Notes: a model not told the origin generated them from the letters alone. A stretch of DNA of 64,000 nucleotides from an uncultured Erysipelotrichaceae bacterium (GCA_902802355.1 CADCLU010000001.1:69533-133532); one strand, 5' to 3'. Positions 25,704 to 35,049 are shown, counted from the stretch's first letter. Translations and numbers: made by a program.

Positions 25704-27497
25704 ACGCTTCTAGGAAAGTATCTGAAAAAGTATTACAAGCAACTAGCCTTCTTTTTCATCATGGGCGCGCTCGCCCTCATGCTCGTCGATATCGTCGAGA
25801 CTGAGGTACCTAAATACCTTCAGGTCATCGTCGATGATATCGATGTCATCACCCAGGAAGAATTATGGGACATCCTTTGGAAGGTCATCATATGCGCCCT
25901 CATCATCCTTGTCGGAAGAATCGCCTGGAGGCTTTTCATCTTCTACGCCTCAAGAAAGATCGAAGCAGGACTTAGAAGAGACATGTTCGAGAAGTCGATG
26001 AGGCTTTCGAGCACCTTCTACCACGAGAACAAAAGCGGAACCATCATGGGTTGGTTCACGACCGATGTCGAAACGATAGGCGAGTATTTCGGATGGGGAA
26101 CCGTCATGCTCATCGACGCGAGCTTCCTCGCCATCATCGTCATCGTCCGCATGATCATGGTCGACCTCACTTTGACTTTGGTCGCCGCCATTCCGATTGC
26201 CTTAATCGCTCTTTGGAGCGGACTCTCCGAGAAGTTCATGGCGAAGAAATGGGACGAAAGGCAAAGCGCCTATGACAAACTCTATGACTTCGCCGATGAG
26301 AATTTCACCGGAATCAGGGTCATCAAAGCCTTCGTCAAAGAGCAGAAGGAAATCCACGCTTTCGCAAAAATCGCCCGCAAAAACCGCGACGTTAATTTCG
26401 AGTTCGGAAGAAGCGAGGTCGCCTTATGGACCATCATCGAGGTCATCATCTTCCTCACCATCGGCCTCTCTTTAGGTTTCGGCGGTTATTTCATCTATCA
26501 GTCATACCATGGTGAGCCGATCAATGTCTTTGGCTCCCCTATCAACATCTCAATCGGCCAACTCATCGAATTCACTTCCTATTTCGACCTCCTCATCTGG
26601 CCTCTCATCGCCCTTGGACAGATCGTCACAATGAAGAGCCGCGCCAAAACCTCTCTTAAGAGAATCACCCGTTTCCTTGATTCGGAAGAGGATGTCAAAT
26701 CGCCTGAAGGCGCCACCGCTTTCAAAGACGTCAAAGGCGAGATCTCTTTCAAGAACCTCACCTTCAAATACGAAAGCGAATCCGAGCCTGCTCTTAAGAA
26801 TGTGAGTTTCACCATCAAACCAGGAGAAACCATTGGCATCGTTGGGAAAATCGGATCTGGAAAGAGCTCTTTAGCTACTTTGCTCCTCCGCTTATACAAC
26901 TTCGATGAAGGTTGTGTCTTTATTGATGGCGTCGATCTCATGAAAGCGGACATCACCTCCCTTAGGGAGAATATCGCCTACGCCCCACAGGACAATTTTC
27001 TTTTCAGCGACACCATTTCGAATAACATCGCCTTCTCTGATGAGAAAACAAACCAAAAGAAAGTTGAGGAAGCCGCCCACTTCGCAGACATCGATGATAA
27101 CATCGAGGAAAGCTTCCCTAACAAATACGAGACCGTTTCTGGAGAAAGAGGCATCACTCTTTCCGGCGGCCAAAAACAACGCATCTCTCTAGCGAGAGCC
27201 TATTACAAAAACGCCCCAATCATGATCATGGACGATACTGTTTCCGCGGTTGATATGAAGACCGAGGAGAATATCCTCCATAACGTCAGCGAGAACCGCA
27301 AAGGACTCACCACCATCGTCATCGCCTCAAGGGTCTCCACCGTCAGGAAGATGGACCGCATCCTCGTCATGAAAGACGGCATGGTGGACGCTTTCGATAC
27401 GCATGAGAACCTGATGAAGAACAGCCAGACCTACCAGAACATGGTCTATCTCCAGCAGCTCGAAGCCGAAGTGAAAGGAGGGAATTCAAATGACTGA
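25704..27497 (+). CDS. ABC exporter half-transporter, degenerate-site subunit
   Basis: Transmembrane domain (six helices) followed by a nucleotide-binding domain. Walker A is GKIGSGKSSLATLL, the signature is ITLSGGQKQRISLARAY, and Walker B is PIMIMDDTVSAVD, where Asp replaces the catalytic Glu. The Asp marks the degenerate-site subunit of a heterodimeric exporter (compare TM287, BmrC). The first in-frame ATG is at 25761, but it has no ribosome-binding site and cuts into the first helix. Upstream, AGGAGG (25690-25695) is 8 nt before an in-frame ACG (25704), giving (M)LLGKYLKKYYKQLAFFF, a normal N-terminus. Hence an ACG start, or a mutated ATG, is proposed. It overlaps the next gene by 8 bp. 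Confidence 0.88.
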   Translation, partial: TLLGKYLKKYYKQLAFFFIMGALALMLVDIVETEVPKYLQVIVDDIDVITQEELWDILWKVIICALIILVGRIAWRLFIFYASRKIEAGLRRDMFEKSMRLSSTFYHENKSGTIMGWFTTDVETIGEYFGWGTVMLIDASFLAIIVIVRMIMVDLTLTLVAAIPIALIALWSGLSEKFMAKKWDERQSAYDKLYDFADENFTGIRVIKAFVKEQKEIHAFAKIARKNRDVNFEFGRSEVALWTIIEVIIFLTIGLSLGFGGYFIYQSYHGEPINVFGSPINISIGQLIEFTSYFDLLIWPLIALGQIVTMKSRAKTSLKRITRFLDSEEDVKSPEGATAFKDVKGEISFKNLTFKYESESEPALKNVSFTIKPGETIGIVGKIGSGKSSLATLLLRLYNFDEGCVFIDGVDLMKADITSLRENIAYAPQDNFLFSDTISNNIAFSDEKTNQKKVEEAAHFADIDDNIEESFPNKYETVSGERGITLSGGQKQRISLARAYYKNAPIMIMDDTVSAVDMKTEENILHNVSENRKGLTTIVIASRVSTVRKMDRILVMKDGMVDAFDTHENLMKNSQTYQNMVYLQQLEAEVKGGNSND

Positions 27498-29268
27498 AGA
27501 AGAGTTTGAGAAAACGATGCTTCATGGCGACAGAAAGATTCCTTTCTTCACCCTTCTAAAGAGGACTCTTGCTTATGCAAAAGGAGATAGGTGGAGGCTG
27601 ATTTTGGCCATGTTCCTCGTTATTTTGAACGTCGTCATCGATCTCATGCTTCCAATCGTTCAGAAATGGTTCGTCGATTACCTTGATGCCGAGCATATCG
27701 AAAACGCCGTGCTTTCTGTCATCATCGGCGTGGCTATCGGGTTCATTGCAATATCGGTCATCAACAAAGTCATCAGTTTCTTAATGTCCCTCCTTCTCCA
27801 GAAAGCGGGACAAAGAATCGTCGAAAGACTTAGGATGGATGTCTTCTCCCACATCGAGAACATGTCTCAAAATCAGCTCAACGAGATGCCGGTTGGCTCT
27901 CTTGTCACGAGGGTCGCGAACTATACGGCCGCCGTATCGGATCTCTTTACCGATGTCCTTGTTCACTTCGTGACCAACATACTCACCATCCTCACGGTCT
28001 TCATCATCATGATCACCTTGAGTTGGAAGCTCTCACTCATCCTTCTTGTCTTCGCGGTCATAGTCGGGGTCGTCTCCTTCTTCTTCGTCGGGGTTGTCGC
28101 TAGCAAATACAGGACAGAAAGAAAGAACACTTCGGCCCTCAATTCCTTCTTAAGCGAGAACCTCCAAGGCATGAAAATCATCAACATTTTCAACCAGGAA
28201 AAGAAAAAACAGGCGCAATTTGACGAGAATAATGAAAATTTGAGGAAGTCCGCGTATGGCATCAATGTGGCCTTCACCTTCTATCGCCCGTTCATGTCAT
28301 TCCTCTACTATGGTGCTATTGCCACCACTTTCGGAGTCGGCTTCGCCCTTGCCTTCACCCCTGGCCTTATCGTCGCCTTCTACCTCTATTTGAACCGCTT
28401 CTTCAAACCTATCCAGGAACTTGCCGATGAGCTTAATAAGATTCAGGGCGCGCTCACTTCCAGCGAGAGGCTCTTCAACCTCCTTGATGTCAAACCGGAG
28501 GTCGTCGACAAAGAGGACGCGATCGAAATCGGTTCCTTCAAAGGCAAGATCGAATTCAGGAATGTTTGGTTCGCCTACGAGAAAGACAACTGGATCCTTA
28601 AGAACGTCTCCTTCACCGTCAATCCAAAAGAGACGGTCGCTTTCGTGGGCGCGACAGGCGCAGGAAAGACCACCATCCTTTCTTTGATTGTCAGGAATTA
28701 TGAAATCCAGAAAGGTCAGATCCTCATCGATGACATCGATATCACCCACATCAAGATCAAATCGCTCAGGAAAGCGGTCGGTCAGATGCTCCAGGATGTC
28801 TTCCTCTTCTCTGGTACGATTAAGAGCAACGTCTCATTAAGAGACGAATCCTTCAAAGACGAAGAGATCATTGAAGCCTGCAAGTATGTGAACGCCTCAA
28901 GCTTCATTGAGAAACTCCCAGACTCCTACGATGAGGAAGTCATCGAAGGCGGAGCGAACTTCTCTAGCGGCCAAAGGCAGCTTCTTTCCTTCGCGAGAAC
29001 CGTCCTCCACAAACCTCAGGTTCTCATCCTTGATGAGGCTACTGCGAACATCGATACGGAAACCGAGATGCTCATCCAAGAGTCCCTTGAGAAGATGAAG
29101 AATATCGGAACGATGCTTGTGGTTGCTCATAGGCTTTCGACGATTCAACACGCGGATAACATCATCGTCCTTCAGAATGGTGAGATCATTGAAGAAGGAA
29201 ATCACCAGTCCTTGCTTAAAAAGAAGGGCTATTACTTCAAGCTCTATCAGCTCCAGTTTGAGAACTAG
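27490..29268 (+). CDS. ABC exporter half-transporter, catalytically complete Walker B subunit
   Basis: 592 aa. Six-helix transmembrane domain, then an ATPase domain: Walker A GATGAGKTTILSLI, signature ANFSSGQRQLLSFAR (FSSGQ instead of LSGGQ), Walker B VLILDEATANIDTETE with the catalytic Glu, and VVAHRLSTI with the switch His. Together with the preceding gene it should form a heterodimer with one complete and one degenerate ATP site, like LmrCD/BmrCD or TM287/288. Such exporters move drugs, lipids or peptides; the substrate here is unknown. The start has a good Shine-Dalgarno (AAAGGAGG). Confidence 0.92.
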   Translation: MTEEEFEKTMLHGDRKIPFFTLLKRTLAYAKGDRWRLILAMFLVILNVVIDLMLPIVQKWFVDYLDAEHIENAVLSVIIGVAIGFIAISVINKVISFLMSLLLQKAGQRIVERLRMDVFSHIENMSQNQLNEMPVGSLVTRVANYTAAVSDLFTDVLVHFVTNILTILTVFIIMITLSWKLSLILLVFAVIVGVVSFFFVGVVASKYRTERKNTSALNSFLSENLQGMKIINIFNQEKKKQAQFDENNENLRKSAYGINVAFTFYRPFMSFLYYGAIATTFGVGFALAFTPGLIVAFYLYLNRFFKPIQELADELNKIQGALTSSERLFNLLDVKPEVVDKEDAIEIGSFKGKIEFRNVWFAYEKDNWILKNVSFTVNPKETVAFVGATGAGKTTILSLIVRNYEIQKGQILIDDIDITHIKIKSLRKAVGQMLQDVFLFSGTIKSNVSLRDESFKDEEIIEACKYVNASSFIEKLPDSYDEEVIEGGANFSSGQRQLLSFARTVLHKPQVLILDEATANIDTETEMLIQESLEKMKNIGTMLVVAHRLSTIQHADNIIVLQNGEIIEEGNHQSLLKKKGYYFKLYQLQFEN

Positions 29269-30605
29269 AGCCTATCTAGATACGCGTCCATTATCTCAAG
29301 CCTTGTCGAGATGATTTTGAGCATGAAGAAATGCTGATGCCTTTTGAAGACATTCCGATAGCCGATTGAATGAAGTTTAACGAGATAAAAGGTACGAAGT
29401 CTCTTCGATAGGAAACTGCTTTTCTCAAGTCTCGAATCGAAAATATGCTCCTTGAGGAATTCATTGTCTCCGAAGGAAATCACCCTCAAAGCGAAATAGA
29501 GAACGTCCCTATGTTCTTTCCATCCGACGGAGGACAAGAAGAAGCGTTTCGCTCTCTCTAGAACTGTCAATTTACGGTGTTTTTGCAGGCGATTATAGAG
29601 AATTAGCTGCTCTTCAAAGGAGAGGCGAGGGAAGACCGAATCATCGCCTTCGTAGGCTCTCACAAAGAAACGGAAACAGGTGTTCTTCTTGAACATGAGT
29701 TTTTTGTATTTTTCCTGATAGATCTGCTCGTTGATGTAGGGTCTAAAGAAAACGTACTGCCCTTTGAACTTGCTGCTTCTTAGGATTTTCCAAATGAATT
29801 CCGCCTGATATTCCTTCTCACTAGAGTCCCTTGTGATTAGAAGGGAGTTAAGCGCTTCATTACGGGTCTCAGGATCAAAGACGTGTCTAGCGCGAGCCAC
29901 TCTTATCGCATTGATAATGAGGAAACGTGTAGCTTTAGATCTTTCCTCATCGGTCCTCCCTGCGTCTACGTTGTTCTTGACGAATACGGTCCACCGCTTA
30001 ATGTGATCAACCTTCCTACAGCATAGGATTGCTTTGTATAACGGAATAGGAAGATCCTCTGGGTTGCCTATCCTCTTATATAGGGGAACGAAGAGCTTTC
30101 TGTAATTCGTCTCTGGCTTCTCTGTGGGGTACTTGGTGTAAGGGTCAGCGATGTAATAATCCACCAAAGCATCGCTTAGTGCCCTAAGAACGGTCTTTTT
30201 GTAAGGTCCTTTGTATTCGAAGATGTAGCCTATCCACTCATGCTTGATCTTCGTGTTCGCCACATACTCGTAGGCGAGCCTGTAATGGAACGTCTCACTT
30301 AGTGGGCTAGCCTCTAGGACAGAGGCGAATTTTTCGCAGAAGTCTTTTGTCGGATTGTGGTCGGGGCCCAGCTTGACGCGGAACCGTTTGTCGCCGACTT
30401 TAGACAGAAAAGAAACAATCCGGGGAATCCTCTCAAGGACAAAATCCTCCTTCTCAAAATAATCCTTGAGCAAATCCTCGGTGTTCTCCCAGTCGAAACG
30501 ATCGGCGGTTCTGAGGTTATGGACGTATGACCAAAACCCCTGCCACAGATCGTTGTTGCGGAAAAACGGAACGGCGTATGTTGGGCCAGCATTTCCTACT
30601 GGCAT
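29265..30605 (-). CDS. Unknown basic helical protein, 446 aa
   Basis: I do not recognise this protein. It is soluble (no signal peptide or membrane segment), rich in Arg, Lys, Phe and Tyr, and appears helical throughout, with a repeat-like arrangement reminiscent of HEAT-type scaffolds (inference). Its stop shares the palindromic CTAG with the stop of the convergent ABC gene. The ATG at 30605 is chosen; a TTG at 30614 is an alternative. Neither has a Shine-Dalgarno sequence. A TATAAA box at 30631-30636 lies 25 nt upstream of the ATG. Confidence 0.6.
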   Translation of the reverse strand: MPVGNAGPTYAVPFFRNNDLWQGFWSYVHNLRTADRFDWENTEDLLKDYFEKEDFVLERIPRIVSFLSKVGDKRFRVKLGPDHNPTKDFCEKFASVLEASPLSETFHYRLAYEYVANTKIKHEWIGYIFEYKGPYKKTVLRALSDALVDYYIADPYTKYPTEKPETNYRKLFVPLYKRIGNPEDLPIPLYKAILCCRKVDHIKRWTVFVKNNVDAGRTDEERSKATRFLIINAIRVARARHVFDPETRNEALNSLLITRDSSEKEYQAEFIWKILRSSKFKGQYVFFRPYINEQIYQEKYKKLMFKKNTCFRFFVRAYEGDDSVFPRLSFEEQLILYNRLQKHRKLTVLERAKRFFLSSVGWKEHRDVLYFALRVISFGDNEFLKEHIFDSRLEKSSFLSKRLRTFYLVKLHSIGYRNVFKRHQHFFMLKIISTRLEIMDAYLDRL

Positions 30606-30760
30606 ATGAGGCAAATTTACAAAAACTGATTTTATAATTTCAATAGAAGTGAATTTAAAAATTTATTCTAGATTTTTACCGCTTTTTATTGGAAATATTT
30701 CGAGTAAAATCACTATTTCGAAAATCCTCATCGATGAAGTTTCATGAACAGGCGTGTTCG

Positions 30761-30769
30761 TGCTAAAAT
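30761..30769 (+). promoter_or_regulatory. Extended -10 promoter of the phoH-like gene
   Basis: TGCTAAAAT, an extended -10 box, lies 27 nt before the start codon. No strong -35 is present. Confidence 0.4.
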
Positions 30770-30796
30770 CTTGTTATCAAATAAAGGAAGCATTTA

Positions 30797-31561
30797 ATGG
30801 ACAATTCAGCTTACGTTATTTTTGGATTTGATTTCAGAGAGAACCCCGAACAGAAAGAGCTGATACGCCTAATAAACATCGAACCTAATCTCATGCCGAT
30901 CGTCTTCTGCAAAGGAGACGCCGGAACCGGAAAGACCTTCGCCGCTTTAGCGGCCTCTCTTCATTTGGTCCGCTCAAAAGGCAGCAAGAAGAAATACAAA
31001 TCGGTCTATTACGTCAGGGAACCAGTCGAAATCGGACACCGCCTTGGCTATCTCAAAGGCACCGAAGAAGACAAATACGGCCCATACCTTGGACCACTCC
31101 TTGATAACTACAACCACCTCATGGCCAACGTGAAGCAAGACGCCGCTTCCCCATACCGCGAGCCAAAAAGAAACGCCAAATACGCCGACGAAAATAAACC
31201 TCTCTACGAGAATCTTCCAAGCGACATCGTCCCAATCGCCCCTGAGTTCATCAGAGGACGTTCTTTCAGCGATGCCATTCTCATTGTCGATGAGGCCCAA
31301 AACCTCACCATTGATGAGCTTCACACTTTAGCGACTCGTCTGGGCAACAATTCCAAGATGATCGTCATCGGCTCCCCTAACCAAATCGACGTCGAGGATC
31401 AGACCTATGAGAAGAACGCTTTTGAGACTTCTTACAAGATCCTTGAGCCAACCGGATTAGTCGGTTACGTCGAGCTCAAAGCTCCAATGCGTTCAGGCTT
31501 CGTCACCGACTTCGATCAAAGGTTCCTTCAGTACAAACTCAAAGAAGGCAAAAAACGTTAA
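30797..31561 (+). CDS. PhoH-like P-loop ATPase
   Basis: 254 aa. Walker A is VFCKGDAGTGKTFAALAA and Walker B is AILIVDEAQNLTIDELHTLA, followed by RLGNNSKMIVIGSPNQIDVE. This is the complete PhoH ATPase core, with neither the KH domain of PhoH/YbeZ nor the PIN domain of YlaK. It is thought to act in RNA metabolism as an ATP-driven RNA-binding enzyme. The ribosome-binding site is AAAGGAAG. recN follows 44 bp later from its own promoter. Confidence 0.85.
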   Translation: MDNSAYVIFGFDFRENPEQKELIRLINIEPNLMPIVFCKGDAGTGKTFAALAASLHLVRSKGSKKKYKSVYYVREPVEIGHRLGYLKGTEEDKYGPYLGPLLDNYNHLMANVKQDAASPYREPKRNAKYADENKPLYENLPSDIVPIAPEFIRGRSFSDAILIVDEAQNLTIDELHTLATRLGNNSKMIVIGSPNQIDVEDQTYEKNAFETSYKILEPTGLVGYVELKAPMRSGFVTDFDQRFLQYKLKEGKKR

Positions 31562-31592
31562 TCAAACCATTCTCTTTAAGAGAAAGGGCAAG

Positions 31593-31598
31593 TAGAAT
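31593..31598 (+). promoter_or_regulatory. -10 box of a leaderless recN transcript, next to an inverted repeat
   Basis: TAGAAT lies 7 nt before the recN ATG (31606), so the transcript should start at or next to the A of ATG. Just upstream is the inverted repeat TTCTCTTTAAGAGAA (31570-31584). Confidence 0.5.
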
Positions 31599-31605
31599 TG
31601 TCTTA

Positions 31606-33273
31606 ATGCTGAAACGTTTAACCATCACAAACCTCGCAATCATTGAGAATATAGACGTCTCCTTTGGAGAAGGTTTTACTGTTCTCACCGGTGAGACAGG
31701 TGCTGGAAAATCCCTCGTCATTGATTCCCTTTCTCTCCTTTTAGGTGCGAGAGCGTCCAACGAACTCATTCGCGCAGGAGAGGATTCCGCATCAATCCGT
31801 GGGGTTTTTGCTGTGAAAAATCGGATTTTGAATGCGATTCTCATGTCTTTAGAGATTCCTGAGAATGATGGTGAGATTGTTGTCAGCCGCACCCTCAGCA
31901 AGTCCGGAACCAAGATCAAGGTGAATGGTGTTTCCATCACCCTCCAGGACCTTCTTAAGATTTCCAAATACCTTGCCGACATCCATAGCCAATTCGACTT
32001 TGAGAAGATTCTGAATCCTGAAAACTATCTTGGCATCATCGATGGCTTCTCTAGCGAACTCATCTCCTCATACAAGAAGGACTACTCCTCCTTGCTTGCG
32101 GAATACAAAGAGAAGAAGAAAGAATACGAAGCCCTTCTTGCAAAGAAGCAGAAGATTGACGAAGACCGCGACTTCTACGAATACCAATACAAAGAACTCA
32201 AAGGTATGGCCCTCAAAGAGGGAGAACAAGAGGAAATCGAATCCGAGATTTCCCTTCTTTCCAATTACGACAAGGTCTATTCCCTTTCCCAGGAAGCCGA
32301 AGAGATCATTCACAGCGATTTCCTAGACAAGATGTATGAGCTCAATCAGGTCTTAGCAAAGCTAACCAAATACCAACCTCAATACCAGGAGACCCAAACC
32401 TCCCTTGATGAGAAGTATTACGAGATCCTCGATATGGTCGACACCCTCAAGAAAGACCTTAGGGACATCGACTATGACCCAGATAGGTTAGACGAGCTTC
32501 AACAAAGAGACGCTGACCTCACTGCTCTCGAAAGAAAATACAAGAAGAGCATCCCAGAACTCATTGCCTACAGAGATGAACTCGCGAGCACCTTAGGCAA
32601 CAAAGAAGATTTCGAATTCAATCTCGAAGAAAAGAAGAAAGAAATGGATGAGGCCTTCAAGAAGTGCAAAGCCAAAGGCGAAGAGCTCACCCTTGTCAGA
32701 AAGAAAACCGCCTCATCGATCGAGAAAGAACTTGAGAGAAACATGGATGATCTTCGTCTCCACGCCACTTTCAAAGTGGAATTCCTTAAGAACGACGCCA
32801 AAGACGACTCAATCCTCAAAGAGGATGGCCTTGATACACTTGACTTCCTCATTGAGACAAACGTCGGCGAAGGCATGAAGAGCTTAGGCAAAGTCATTTC
32901 CGGCGGCGAAGCGGCGAGAATCATGCTCGCCTTCAAAGCCACACTCATCAAAGCCAACAGAATCCCAACCGTCATCTTTGATGAAATCGATACCGGCGTC
33001 AGCGGTGAATCCGCTCAAGCGGTCGCAAAGAAGATCAGAGAGATCTCCCTTTCGAGCCAAGTCATATCAATCACCCATATGCCACAGGTTGCTTCCTTAA
33101 GCGACCACCACATCCTCATTTCGAAAGAGGTCAAGGGCGATAGAACTTACGCCCACATCAAAGAGCTCTCTTTAGAGGAGAAGATTAACCAAGTCGCCTA
33201 TCTCATCTCAGGCGGAAAAGTCACCGAGAAACAGCTCGAATACGCCAAAGAGATGGTTCTTTCTTCCAGATAG
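31606..33273 (+). CDS. recN: DNA repair protein RecN
   Basis: 555 aa SMC-like ATPase. The N-terminal lobe has LTITNLAIIENIDVSFGEGF and Walker A GETGAGKSLVIDSLSLLLGA. A long coiled coil follows (~residues 150-380). The C-terminal lobe has the KVISGGEAARIMLAFK signature and Walker B TVIFDEIDTGVSGESAQAVA, then SQVISITHMPQVASLSDHH. RecN gathers DNA ends in double-strand break repair. There is no Shine-Dalgarno sequence before the ATG. Confidence 0.95.
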   Translation: MLKRLTITNLAIIENIDVSFGEGFTVLTGETGAGKSLVIDSLSLLLGARASNELIRAGEDSASIRGVFAVKNRILNAILMSLEIPENDGEIVVSRTLSKSGTKIKVNGVSITLQDLLKISKYLADIHSQFDFEKILNPENYLGIIDGFSSELISSYKKDYSSLLAEYKEKKKEYEALLAKKQKIDEDRDFYEYQYKELKGMALKEGEQEEIESEISLLSNYDKVYSLSQEAEEIIHSDFLDKMYELNQVLAKLTKYQPQYQETQTSLDEKYYEILDMVDTLKKDLRDIDYDPDRLDELQQRDADLTALERKYKKSIPELIAYRDELASTLGNKEDFEFNLEEKKKEMDEAFKKCKAKGEELTLVRKKTASSIEKELERNMDDLRLHATFKVEFLKNDAKDDSILKEDGLDTLDFLIETNVGEGMKSLGKVISGGEAARIMLAFKATLIKANRIPTVIFDEIDTGVSGESAQAVAKKIREISLSSQVISITHMPQVASLSDHHILISKEVKGDRTYAHIKELSLEEKINQVAYLISGGKVTEKQLEYAKEMVLSSR

Positions 33274-33449
33274 TTTTCAAAGCGCTTTCATATTTTCAGC
33301 AAAAACGCACTTATGGGGTTGTAATCCCTTTTCACTTATGTGAATAATATAGAGAAATCCTCGCTATAAGAACTATTTTTCAGTCTTTTCCAACGAGGAA
33401 CAATAGTGCCCTAGCAACAGGCACAGAAAGAAAGGAGCTTTTTCTAAGA

Positions 33450-34982
33450 ATGAAAAAGAAATTCGTACTTCCATTAGCTGCGCTTTCCTTAATGGTTGGC
33501 TTAGCCGGATGTGACAAAGGTGGCCCAGTCACTCCAGATGCTAGTGGATCGGCAGGTGCAAGCACCTCCAAATCAACCGCTGCTTCTTCAAAGATGGAGC
33601 AGATCAAAGTCACCAACGCAGAAGGCAAAACCTCTGCCAGCGTCGTCATTGGCAACACCATTCAGCTCACCGCTGACAAAGACGGCGTCACTTGGAGCAG
33701 CTCCAATGAGAGCATCGCTACCGTCGCAAACGGCTTAGTCACTACTAAGGCCCTCGGTTCCGTCAAAATCACTGCCAAGAAAGAAGGCTTCAAAGACGGT
33801 TCCTTCAACATCACTGTCACCAGACCAGAACCAACCGCTAAGATTGACTGGAAAGATGCCGAACACTATTCCGTCGACGGCAGCTACACCAGAAGCAACC
33901 GTGGTCCTGGCGACACCCCTGTCTATAGCAAATCACAGGCTGATGGCGGCGAATGCATCGGTTATCAGGGCACCGGTGATAAGGAAACCTTAACCTTCAC
34001 CTCCACTGCCGCTGTTGCCGCTGAGATCACTTCCTCGATGGGAAGCAACAACACCACTGACTTAAGCACAGTCTTCAAGATGACCTTCAACGGAACCGAG
34101 ATTAATTTGGCTGGCAAGACCTATACCTCAGACGATTCTCAAGGTAACTACAGCTTCACCGAAGTCTCCTTCGGCGACGTTAACTTACAGGTTGGCGACA
34201 ACGTCTTGGTTATCGAATACCTTGCCGAAGAGAGCCCATACCTTGATAACTTCTACGTCTATGCCAAAGCCGCTACGACCATCGCTTCTAAACCAGCCGC
34301 TGAGAAGCCAAGAATCGCCCTTCCAGAAGGCGCTGAGACTATAACTGTCGCCGCTGGCGAAACCGCGAACATCAACTGCACCGAAACCGGTGTCAAGTAC
34401 ACTTCTTCCAACACTGGCGTCGCCACTGTTGATGAAAACACCGGTCTCGTTACTGGCGTTGCCAAAGGCACCACGACCATCGTCATCTCCAAAGACGGCA
34501 TGCTCCCAGCTAGAGTCACCGTCAATGTCACTTACGCTGCCACAACCATCCTTGTTGAGGCCGAAAGTGCACCAGACCTCGTCGAATATGCTGACGACAA
34601 CACTGTCGCTGCCAAGAAGTCTTCTGGTTCTAGCTATGTCTCTGGCGGTTACTACGTCCGTAGCCTCCCAACCGGCACAACCTTAACCTACACCTTCGCC
34701 GCAGCCAACGCTGGTAGCTTCACCATGGTTATGTCTGGTAGAAACTTCAACCGGAACTTCACAATCGATGATCTCAGCACCGCTTGCGAAATCAAGATCA
34801 ACGATGTCGCTGTCAACGTCGCTGGCAAAGCCTGGGGTTACAACACCTCCGCTAACAACGACGTCAACCTTGGTGCCGTCACTCTTGCAGCCAGCAACAC
34901 CATGACCTTCAAAGTCATCGGCGACGAAACCCCATACTCCTCCTTCATGCTTGACTGCTTCACCTTCACCCCAGTCGCCTAA
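33450..34982 (+). CDS. Surface lipoprotein with Ig-like (BIG2) and carbohydrate-binding-like repeats
   Basis: 510 aa. The signal peptide ends in a lipobox (GLAGCDKGG), followed by a Ser/Ala/Thr-rich linker. Residues ~48-125 form a bacterial Ig-like BIG2 domain (GVTWSSSNESIATVANGLVT). A beta-rich module follows, then a second BIG2 (GVKYTSSNTGVATVDENTGL) and a second module starting ILVEAESAPDLVEY. The EAE-like start and DxFxF-like end of the modules resemble CBM6/35-type folds. No catalytic domain is visible. It probably binds glycan or acts in surface adhesion (inference). The ribosome-binding site AAAGGAG is ~12 nt from the ATG. Confidence 0.72.
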   Translation: MKKKFVLPLAALSLMVGLAGCDKGGPVTPDASGSAGASTSKSTAASSKMEQIKVTNAEGKTSASVVIGNTIQLTADKDGVTWSSSNESIATVANGLVTTKALGSVKITAKKEGFKDGSFNITVTRPEPTAKIDWKDAEHYSVDGSYTRSNRGPGDTPVYSKSQADGGECIGYQGTGDKETLTFTSTAAVAAEITSSMGSNNTTDLSTVFKMTFNGTEINLAGKTYTSDDSQGNYSFTEVSFGDVNLQVGDNVLVIEYLAEESPYLDNFYVYAKAATTIASKPAAEKPRIALPEGAETITVAAGETANINCTETGVKYTSSNTGVATVDENTGLVTGVAKGTTTIVISKDGMLPARVTVNVTYAATTILVEAESAPDLVEYADDNTVAAKKSSGSSYVSGGYYVRSLPTGTTLTYTFAAANAGSFTMVMSGRNFNRNFTIDDLSTACEIKINDVAVNVAGKAWGYNTSANNDVNLGAVTLAASNTMTFKVIGDETPYSSFMLDCFTFTPVA

Positions 34983-35007
34983 TCGATTAACTAAACGATT
35001 AAAAATC

Positions 35008-35036
35008 GCCCAGTGATTAAGTTCGCTGGGCTTTTT
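35008..35036 (+). terminator. Intrinsic terminator of the BIG2 lipoprotein gene
   Basis: Stem GCCCAG / CTGGGC followed by TTTTT on the plus strand. Confidence 0.8.
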
Positions 35037-35049
35037 GTTCGTGTTAAAA

